From assembly GCA_013816415.1 (NCBI GenBank), contig JACDEN010000241.1, positions 1 to 5,302 of the forward strand: DNA of 5,302 bases. The letters run 5' to 3'. Position numbers and translations under genes: made by a program. Shown here piece by piece: positions 1 through 4,581 of the stretch (within the stretch, counting starts at the first letter, position 1; each line of letters begins with the position of its first letter). Below the pieces are notes generated by a model. That model had not been told where the DNA came from, made no database searches, and was given only the letters and a program-made list of their open reading frames with translations. This DNA is from Planctomycetota bacterium (lineage in GTDB: Bacteria; Planctomycetota; UBA11346).

Positions 1-1
1 G

Positions 2-631
2 GTCAAGGATCTGCCCGCGCGCGGCTTCTTCTTTCCGGCGTTGACCAATGCGTTCGCCGGATCGTCGACGCGCGTGTCGCTGCTCGACATCGCGCGCCGA
101 TCGTCCGGCGGCCTCTCGTCGCTCGGGCGCCGGCGCTGGTTCGTGCTGATCGCGGAACGATCGGGCACACGGCCCGCGGCCGCGGGGCGCCTGCGTCTGC
201 TCGAGATCAAGGAACGATCGCCGAGTGCGCTCAGCCGATCGATCCAGCTCCACCCGTTCACGCCGACCTCGGGACCCGATGCGGCGCTCACCGTCGCCAT
301 GGGCGGCGATCCGTTCCAGCGCATCATCCACGGTCCCGCCAGCACGTATCTGGTGCGCACGCGCTGCCACGCACGGCGGACCGTCGATGTCGCGTCGCTC
401 GGCCAGACCGAGCTCGAGCGCCTGGCGAAGGTGTGGGGCATGCTGCTCGCGAGCTTCCACGTGCGCGGACTGCGCGGACTGCGCTGCGACGTCGAGGCGC
501 GCACCCGAGCGATCGCGTCCGAGGCGGCCAGCGGCAGCAAGGATGTCGCGCGTCTGGCCTACGAGCTCGCGGCATTCACCAACAAGGCGTACTCCGCCTT
601 CCGCAAGATGGCGAAGGAGTGGGAGTCGTGA
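2..631 (+). CDS. DUF2252 family protein, C-terminal part (5' end outside window)
   Basis: This frame is open from the left edge, so the start lies upstream; 209 residues are visible. I assign it to the DUF2252 family, whose biochemical role is not established but which resembles kinase/aminoglycoside-phosphotransferase-like folds. Supporting segments are a Gly/Ser-rich turn before a strand (GGLSSLGRRRWFVLI), a following strand with a conserved Lys (LRLLEIKERSPSAL), the QRIIHG segment, a TYLVRTR strand, a helix LAKVWGMLLASFHVRG matching the family's 'cG..LA.aHar' segment, and a C-terminal helix rich in Ala, Tyr and Phe (FTNKAYSAFRKMAKE). Family members usually have about 400-480 residues, so roughly half is missing, including the N-terminal part where an HxD-type motif would be expected. 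A TTG at 41 is not a credible start because the frame continues upstream with sensible protein sequence. It ends 45 nt before the GIDE-LemA gene, in the same frame, and is probably co-transcribed with it. Family assignment is by recall of motif patterns only. Confidence 0.72.
   Translation, partial: VKDLPARGFFFPALTNAFAGSSTRVSLLDIARRSSGGLSSLGRRRWFVLIAERSGTRPAAAGRLRLLEIKERSPSALSRSIQLHPFTPTSGPDAALTVAMGGDPFQRIIHGPASTYLVRTRCHARRTVDVASLGQTELERLAKVWGMLLASFHVRGLRGLRCDVEARTRAIASEAASGSKDVARLAYELAAFTNKAYSAFRKMAKEWES
462..484 (+). repeat. 9-bp in-frame tandem duplication in the DUF2252 gene
   Basis: TGCGCGGAC occurs twice in tandem (462-470, 471-479) followed by TGCGC. It keeps the reading frame and yields the doubled residues RGLRGLR after the SFHV segment. 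It is a small slippage product in the coding sequence. Confidence 0.7.
614..625 (+). promoter_or_regulatory. Strong purine-rich Shine-Dalgarno inside the DUF2252 gene end
   Basis: AAGGAG (614-619) and GGGAG (621-625) lie 11 and 5 nt before an ATG at 631 that overlaps the DUF2252 stop as TGATG. This is the best ribosome-binding sequence near the junction, but it precedes a 10-codon frame rather than the LemA-type gene, whose own start at 677 has only a weak GGGA nearby (667-670). Inference: ribosomes may load or re-initiate here and be passed on to 677. Confidence 0.4.
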
Positions 632-663
632 TGCGCGGGAATCCGTCGTCCATCGCCCAGTGA
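631..663 (+). CDS. Possible 10-residue leader peptide in a stop/start relay
   Basis: ATG at 631 overlaps the upstream TGA (629-631) and opens a frame of ten codons, MRGNPSSIAQ, ending with TGA at 661-663. That stop overlaps another ATG at 663, which opens a four-codon frame (MRDA) ending at 675-677, which in turn overlaps the ATG of the next gene at 677. A good Shine-Dalgarno sequence precedes 631. I have no evidence that the peptide has a function. If translated, its probable role would be to carry terminating ribosomes to the downstream start. It could also be chance in GC-rich DNA. Confidence 0.25.
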   Translation: MRGNPSSIAQ

Positions 664-676
664 TGCGGGACGCCTG

Positions 677-1993
677 ATGTCCCCGCAATCCATTGCGCTG
701 CTGATCACCGCGATCGCGGTCCTGGCGGCGCTCGGCTGCATCTGGGGAGCGATGCGCTGCGAGCGCCGCTGGCGCCTGGTCCACGATCTGCCGACGTCGA
801 AGACCACCGGAGTCTTCATCGGGCTGGTCGAACTCGCCGGCAAGGCCCAGGCGGCGCAGCCGCTGACCAGCCCGCTCGCGGAGCTCGCCTGCGTCTACCA
901 CCGCTGGTCGGTCGATGAGCACTGGTCGCGCACGGTGGTCGAGCGCTACACCGACTCGAAAGGCACCTCGTGCACGCGCGTCCGTCACGACAGCGGCTGG
1001 ACCACCGTCGCCTCGGGCGGCGACCAGATGGCATTCATACTGCGCGACGACGCCGGCGAGGTCCAGGTCGTTCCCGAGGGCGCTGATGTCACGCCGCTCT
1101 CGACCATGGACCAGCAGTGCACGACCGATGATCCGATGTACTACGGGAAGGGACCCGCCGAGGCGGTGGGAAACTCGGATCACCGCCGCCGCTTCACCGA
1201 AAGCGCGATCCCGATCGACACGCCGCTCTACGTCATCGGCCAGGCGCGCGAACGCACCGATGTGGTCGCTGCCGAGATCGCGCGCGACCCCCTCGCGCCG
1301 CTGTTCGTGATCTCGGCGCGAGGGGAAGCGGGTGTGTCGTCGCGTTTTTACTGGTCCGCGCTCGGGCTCGAACTGCTCGGGCTGATCGTTGCGGCGGGTG
1401 CCCCCTTCATCATCGGCAGCGTGCTCCAGCGCGAACCCCCGGCGCGGTTCCTCCCCGCGAGCCTGTCCCTCGCCGGCTACCTCGCCTGCTGGGGCGTCGG
1501 CTGGATGTGGATGGTCTACAACGGCCTGGTCGAACTGCGCCAGCGCGTGCGGCAGGCGTGGTCGAACATCGATGTGCAACTCAAGCGTCGTTTCGATCTG
1601 CTGCCGAATCTGGTCGCGATCGTCGAACGGCTGCGCGATCACGAACGCGATACCCAGACCGAGCTCGCGCTGATGCGCTCGCAGCTGATGGTCACGCCGC
1701 CCGGCCTCCCCGGCCCCGATCCCCGGGCGTGCGCCGGCGCGGTGATCGCGCTCGCGGAGCGCTATCCCACGCTCACCTCCGACGTCGGATTCCAGAGCCT
1801 GATGCGCTCGCTGCGCGACACCGAGGACCGCATCGCCCTGGCGCGCGCCTACTACAATGACATCGCTGCCGACTGGAACATCCGCCTCGAGCGGATCCCG
1901 GACTGCGTCATCGCGCGCATGGCGCGGATGACGCGGCAAGAGCCGATGGCCGCGAATGGATTCGAGCGGGGGGCGATCGAAGTTCGGGTTTGA
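677..1993 (+). CDS. GIDE-LemA fusion membrane protein
   Basis: 438-residue predicted inner-membrane protein with two recognisable modules. Residues 5-25 form an N-terminal membrane segment. Residues about 38-215 resemble the BAM/GIDE domain of mitochondrial MULAN: KTTGVFIGLVELAGKA, then SPLAELACVYHRWSV, an acidic strand GDQMAFILRDDAGEVQVVPEGADV, RRFTESAIPIDTPLYVIGQA, and APLFVISARGEAG. Two further membrane segments lie at about 226-248 and 259-281. Residues 281-330 are classic LemA (YNGLVELRQRVRQAWSNIDVQ followed by LKRRFDLLPNLV), a coiled helical domain that includes a second helix pair ending in ALARAYYNDIAADWNIRLERIPD (388-410). LemA proteins are usually about 180-200 residues with one N-terminal membrane segment, so this is an enlarged fusion. 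No RING domain is present, so ubiquitin ligase activity is not implied. ATG 677 is chosen because it directly precedes the hydrophobic segment and follows an in-frame stop at 629. Function is unknown; an envelope or proteolysis-related role is inference. Confidence 0.88.
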   Translation: MSPQSIALLITAIAVLAALGCIWGAMRCERRWRLVHDLPTSKTTGVFIGLVELAGKAQAAQPLTSPLAELACVYHRWSVDEHWSRTVVERYTDSKGTSCTRVRHDSGWTTVASGGDQMAFILRDDAGEVQVVPEGADVTPLSTMDQQCTTDDPMYYGKGPAEAVGNSDHRRRFTESAIPIDTPLYVIGQARERTDVVAAEIARDPLAPLFVISARGEAGVSSRFYWSALGLELLGLIVAAGAPFIIGSVLQREPPARFLPASLSLAGYLACWGVGWMWMVYNGLVELRQRVRQAWSNIDVQLKRRFDLLPNLVAIVERLRDHERDTQTELALMRSQLMVTPPGLPGPDPRACAGAVIALAERYPTLTSDVGFQSLMRSLRDTEDRIALARAYYNDIAADWNIRLERIPDCVIARMARMTRQEPMAANGFERGAIEVRV

Positions 1994-1997
1994 TTGT

Positions 1998-2051
1998 GGC
2001 TCTGGCTTTGGCTCTGGCGTTGGCTTTAGCTTTAGCTTTAGCTTTAGCTTT
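1998..2051 (+). repeat. Hexanucleotide tandem repeat, (G/A)GCTTT type, 9 units
   Basis: Nine consecutive hexamers start 5 nt after the LemA-type stop codon: GGCTCT, GGCTTT, GGCTCT, GGCGTT, GGCTTT and then four AGCTTT. The left half is degenerate with G in position 1; the right half is uniform with A in position 1. This gradient suggests recent expansion of the AGCTTT half by slippage. Confidence 0.9.
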
Positions 2052-2166
2052 CAGTCAGTGGGTGCCGCGTTGCCGCGAGTCGAGCTTTTTCACCGACGAA
2101 GGTCAGCTCCGCGCCGTTTCAATCGCGCCCTGCTCAAAGGCTGAAGCTGAAGCCAAAGCCAAAGCC
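2022..2166. terminator. Possible bidirectional terminator: long stem from inverted hexamer repeats
   Basis: Positions 2022-2051 can pair with 2166-2137 over 30 positions with two A-C mismatches (2028/2160 and 2034/2154) and three G-U pairs on the + strand transcript (2039/2149, 2045/2143, 2049/2139). The loop is 85 nt. It lies between two convergent genes, which is where a shared transcription stop is expected. It is not a classical intrinsic terminator: the loop is long and no T run follows the stem on either strand. A role in termination or RNA stability is inference. Confidence 0.4.
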
Positions 2167-2171
2167 AATCC
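2136..2171 (-). repeat. Inverted hexanucleotide tandem repeat, complementary to the 1998-2051 tract
   Basis: Read on the - strand, the hexamers are GGATTG, GCTTTG (two copies), GCTTCA (two copies) and GCCTTT, the same family as the upstream tract but in opposite orientation. The tract abuts the Sua5 stop codon (TGA on the - strand, positions 2174-2172). On either strand it can therefore pair with the other tract. Confidence 0.85.
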
Positions 2172-3161
2172 TCACCCCAATCCCGCCGCCCGTCGCAGGC
2201 GATCATTGATTCCCAATCCCAACCCCTCCTCCGGAACCCCACGCGCATGGATGACCGTCGCCCCGCTGCCATCCAACCGCCGCAGCGCCGCGAACAACCG
2301 GGTCGCCGCTTCGGCGAGATCTCCCGGTCCGCTCAGCACCTCCACCGCGTGGTGCCGTGTCGGCAGATCATCACCGCGGAACGACAGCACCGCCGCAGTG
2401 GTATCATCCGGAAACGCGCCGGTTACCAGCGTCAACGGCGTCCGCGGCGCGTAATGGCTGGCTAGCATGCCCGGCGATGCCATCGGCAGCGCTCCCTGCC
2501 TCTGCGCGTTATCCGCGACCGCCACCTGTTCGTTGAGGATCTCCTCGAGGCGTTCGCGCGTCAGTCCGCCCGGGCGCAGGATGATCGGCGAGGGATCGGG
2601 CAGCAGCACCGTGCTTTCGATGCCGACGCGGCACGGGCCGCCATCGAGCACCACCGCCACCGCATCGCCGAGCTGTTCGCGCACGTGCTCGGCGGTGGTC
2701 GGACTGATGCGGCCGAAGAGATTCGCGCTGGGCGCCGCGAGCGGCACGCCGGCACCGCGGATCAGCGCCAGCGCCAGCGGATGATCGGGACAGCGCACCC
2801 CCACGGTGTCCAGCCCACTGGTCACCACGTCGGGCACGATCGCACGCCGCGGCAGCACCAGCGTCAATGGGCCGGGCCAGCACGCTGCTGCCAAGCGCGT
2901 CGCGCGTGGACTCGGCTCGGCCACCGTCCACGCCTGGGCCGCATCCGAGACATGCACGATCAGGGGATCGAAGGTCGGCCGCCCCTTGGCCGCGAACACC
3001 CGCACCACCGCCTGCGCATCGAGCGCGTTCGCCGCGAGGCCGTACACCGTCTCGGTCGGCATACCAACGAGCGCGCCACCGCGGATGGCCGCGATGGCGC
3101 GTTCGAGATCGGCCGTCGACTCCGGACTCCGGACTCCGGACTCCGGACGTCGATCGTTCAC
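2172..3161 (-). CDS. Sua5-type L-threonylcarbamoyladenylate synthase
   Basis: 329-residue enzyme predicted to make threonylcarbamoyl-AMP from threonine, bicarbonate and ATP, the first step of N6-threonylcarbamoyladenosine (t6A37) formation in ANN-decoding tRNAs; cytoplasmic. The YrdC/TsaC core shows PTETVYG (35-41), KGRP (59-62), WPGPLTLVLP (95-104), the APSAN loop (143-147), ESTV (182-185) and ILRPGGLT (194-201). The Sua5-type linker ASPGMLASHYAP is at 228-239, followed by a C-terminal domain ending GINDRLRRAAG. This makes it the long two-domain Sua5 form (about 330-350 residues) rather than short TsaC. GTG at 3161-3159 is chosen because it overlaps the upstream TGA as GTGA and no ATG, GTG or TTG lies between it and the conserved core. 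Without a clear Shine-Dalgarno, translation probably depends on coupling. Residues about 5-16 (RRPESGVRSPEST) are encoded by a 7-bp tandem repeat and are not part of the conserved fold. Confidence 0.93.
   Translation of the reverse strand: MNDRRPESGVRSPESTADLERAIAAIRGGALVGMPTETVYGLAANALDAQAVVRVFAAKGRPTFDPLIVHVSDAAQAWTVAEPSPRATRLAAACWPGPLTLVLPRRAIVPDVVTSGLDTVGVRCPDHPLALALIRGAGVPLAAPSANLFGRISPTTAEHVREQLGDAVAVVLDGGPCRVGIESTVLLPDPSPIILRPGGLTRERLEEILNEQVAVADNAQRQGALPMASPGMLASHYAPRTPLTLVTGAFPDDTTAAVLSFRGDDLPTRHHAVEVLSGPGDLAEAATRLFAALRRLDGSGATVIHARGVPEEGLGLGINDRLRRAAGLG
3119..3148. repeat. Heptanucleotide tandem repeat ACTCCGG, 4.3 copies, in the Sua5 5' coding end
   Basis: Four perfect copies of ACTCCGG (3119-3125, 3126-3132, 3133-3139, 3140-3146) plus two extra bases. 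On the - strand, which is the coding strand of Sua5, the unit is CCGGAGT and it begins 11 nt after the last base of the GTG start codon. Each unit contains the palindrome TCCGGA across its border. Because 7 is not divisible by 3, gain or loss of one copy would shift the Sua5 reading frame. Confidence 0.95.
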
Positions 3162-3167
3162 AACGAT
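3153..3167 (-). promoter_or_regulatory. Small hairpin with the Sua5 GTG start in its loop
   Basis: On the - strand the sequence is ATCGTT-GTG-AACGAT, a perfect 6-bp inverted repeat whose 3-nt loop is exactly the GTG start codon of Sua5 (3161-3159). The TGA of the upstream gene overlaps the loop and the first base of the downstream arm. If formed in mRNA, it would hide the start until ribosomes finishing the upstream gene open it, which fits coupled translation. The stem is short, so the effect is uncertain. Confidence 0.4.
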
Positions 3168-4324
3168 GCGTCGATCGCCTTCAGCGCCTTGAGCATGTAG
3201 CACGTCGCGAGATGCGGCATGCCTTCGCCCCAGCGGTTGGCGTCGTTCATCCACATCGCGCCCTTGGCGTCGCCGACGGGGACGACCTTCGCCTGGTCCT
3301 TGATCGCCTTGAAGAGGTCGGCGCGCCAGTCGGCCTTCTTGCCTTCGGCGACATCGAGATCCTTGGCCTTCAGCAGCTCCATCGTCTTGGACATGAAGGC
3401 GTAGTAGTAGAACAGGCCCTGGTGCTCGTTGCCGGCGGCCATGCCGGGATTGGCGTCGAAGCGGTAGTTCTTCTTCACGTAGCCGAGCGCCGCGGCGACG
3501 CGCGGATCGTCGGTCTTGAGGTCGAGCGCGAGGTAGGTCGACAGCAGCGAATAGGTCATCGATCCGGTGCTGGTCAGCTTGGCATTCGGGTCAGCCGGCT
3601 TGGCCGGGTCCTCCTGGAAGCTGCCGCCAGCCTTGCTCTCGTTGGGATTGTAGACGCAGCCGCCATCGTTGTTGACCCACGGCGCCTTGTTCACCGACGA
3701 CAGGTTCTGGCACTTCTCGAGGAACTTGATCGCTTCCTGCAGGTGCTCGTCCGACGACGGTACGCCGCTGGCCTTCAACGCCTGCGCGCCGAACGAGGTG
3801 TTCGGAACATCCTGCGCGTCGGGACCGTCATCCTGATCGTAGCCGATGCCGCCCTTGTTCTTGCCCTGCTTCGCCTGGAGCCCGAACAGGTAGCCCTGCG
3901 CCTTCTTGACGAATTCCTTCTCCTGGTCGATCTTGCCGGCAGCGACGAACGCCATGAGCGTGATCGAGGTGCCGTAGGTGCCGAGGCCCTCGTCCTTGTT
4001 GTAGATGCCGCCATCGGGCTGCTGGCTGGACTTCAGCAGCGCGAAGGTCTTGGCCATGCGCGCGTCATCGGCCGGGATGCCCTTGGGCTGGCGGCTGAGC
4101 GCTTCGGCGGCGAGGCCGGTGATGCCGATGACGAAGTGGTTGCCAGGAACGAACGCTCCGTCCGCCTGCTGCTTCGACAGCAACCAGGTCTGGGCCTGGT
4201 CGATCAGGGCTTCGACCTCGGCCTTCGCGGGCGGGGCGCCGGCGGCGGTCTCGGCGACCACCGAAGGTCCGCACAGCAGCGAGATGCCGAGGCAGGTGGA
4301 GGTCAGGAAGGAGAGATGTCGCAT
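3158..4324 (-). CDS. Exported prenyltransferase/squalene-oxidase repeat (alpha/alpha-toroid) protein
   Basis: 388-residue protein with a signal peptide: MRH, hydrophobic stretch about 4-23, likely cleavage after VVA at 24. The mature part has repeated helix-pair modules typical of terpene cyclase/prenyltransferase toroids: AQTWLLSKQQADGAF (44-58), FALLKSSQQPDGGIYN (94-109), GYLFGLQAKQGKNKGGIGYD (144-163), PNTSFGAQALKASG (174-187), IKFLEKCQN (199-207), GGCVYNPNESKAGGSF (221-236), TSTGSMTYSLLSTYLAL (251-267), DDPRVAAALGYVKKNYRFD (272-290), NPGM (292-295), QGLFYYY (302-308) and WMND..RWGEGMPHLATCYMLKAL (358-381). Similar secreted proteins are frequent in Planctomycetota. It is about 240 residues shorter than true squalene-hopene cyclase, and the usual DxDDT position reads DVPNT (172-176), so cyclase activity is doubtful; a structural or binding role in periplasm is inference. 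ATG 4324 has AAAGGA 5 nt upstream. The longer open frame to 4675 is rejected because it overlaps the neighbouring gene and would bury the signal peptide. Confidence 0.88.
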   Translation of the reverse strand: MRHLSFLTSTCLGISLLCGPSVVAETAAGAPPAKAEVEALIDQAQTWLLSKQQADGAFVPGNHFVIGITGLAAEALSRQPKGIPADDARMAKTFALLKSSQQPDGGIYNKDEGLGTYGTSITLMAFVAAGKIDQEKEFVKKAQGYLFGLQAKQGKNKGGIGYDQDDGPDAQDVPNTSFGAQALKASGVPSSDEHLQEAIKFLEKCQNLSSVNKAPWVNNDGGCVYNPNESKAGGSFQEDPAKPADPNAKLTSTGSMTYSLLSTYLALDLKTDDPRVAAALGYVKKNYRFDANPGMAAGNEHQGLFYYYAFMSKTMELLKAKDLDVAEGKKADWRADLFKAIKDQAKVVPVGDAKGAMWMNDANRWGEGMPHLATCYMLKALKAIDASL

Positions 4325-4329
4325 GGCGA

Positions 4330-4335
4330 TCCTTT
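4330..4335 (-). promoter_or_regulatory. Ribosome-binding site of the toroid protein gene
   Basis: AAAGGA on the - strand, 5 nt before the ATG at 4324. It decides the start within a frame that stays open for another 350 bases upstream, and it agrees with the signal peptide at that start. Confidence 0.75.
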
Positions 4336-4454
4336 GGACGGTGCGAGGGACTGGTCGGCGCAGGATAGTCCCCTGGCCCAGCGGCGCCACGGGGTGGCAG
4401 CCACCACTCCACTGGCAATCGCCGTACCAATCCCGGGGCCCGGGCAGGCCGCAA

Positions 4455-4482
4455 TGTGCCGCTGGCACCGACAGGCGGCACA
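4455..4482. repeat. Inverted repeat TGTGCCGC / GCGGCACA, 12-nt spacer
   Basis: A perfect 8-bp inverted repeat with a 12-nt loop, about 100 nt downstream of the SDR stop on the - strand. No T run follows it in either direction, so it is not a standard intrinsic terminator. It may be an RNA hairpin after the SDR gene or a protein-binding site upstream of the toroid gene. Confidence 0.35.
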
Positions 4483-4581
4483 GCGGGCGAGCGATCATTC
4501 GACATCGCCTCAGCCATCCGGCGGCTGCGGCCTGGATCGACCTGGCCGCGTCCAACTCTGCTGTCGCGTCCCCTCGACGGG

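Larger units (their letters stand above)
1994..2171. other. Convergent intergenic gap with inverted hexamer repeats
   Basis: This 178-bp gap separates the stop codons of the GIDE-LemA gene (+) and the Sua5 gene (-). It holds two hexanucleotide-repeat tracts in opposite orientation at its two ends and an 85-bp unique centre (2052-2136). The centre contains a short T run (2086-2090) and no convincing gene. Frames that run through it encode alternating Ala-Leu or Ser-Phe only because of the hexamers. Confidence 0.8.
4325..4581. other. 257-bp intergenic region upstream of the toroid gene, with small palindromes
   Basis: This region separates the SDR stop from the toroid protein start; both genes are on the - strand. 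It is long enough for an independent promoter of the toroid-Sua5 pair. TATCCT on the - strand (4367-4362) is -10-like, about 38 nt from the start codon, but no -35 match lies at the proper distance, so I do not call a promoter. It also contains a 13-bp palindrome GGTGGC-A-GCCACC (4393-4405), a 13-bp GC block with two overlapping-type CCCGGG sites (4432-4444), and an 8-bp inverted repeat TGTGCCGC/GCGGCACA (4455-4462 and 4475-4482). No gene is supported on either strand. Confidence 0.6.

Noticed and set aside
2086..2090. T run as the tail of an intrinsic terminator for the GIDE-LemA gene
   Set aside because: Only a 4-bp stem (CGCG/CGCG at 2066-2077) lies near it and it does not end at the T run, so a standard terminator is not supported.
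1956..2144. Short + frame with Gly-Phe/Ser-Phe repeats
   Set aside because: It overlaps the end of the GIDE-LemA gene in another frame and its repeats come only from the hexamer array.
1990..2454. Open frame on + starting TTG with a long Ala-Leu repeat resembling a signal peptide
   Set aside because: The Ala-Leu stretch is just the hexamer repeat translated, and the rest is antisense to the Sua5 C-terminal domain, which has clear family motifs.
3119..3148. Heptamer array as a CRISPR-like or attachment site
   Set aside because: The units are directly adjacent, with no spacers and no associated genes or flanking element ends; it is a simple tandem repeat.
3162..3254. Start of Sua5 at 3254 upstream of the GTG
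   Set aside because: This would overlap about 90 nt of the toroid coding end in another frame and add residues unlike the family; GTG 3161 gives a tight 4-nt overlap.
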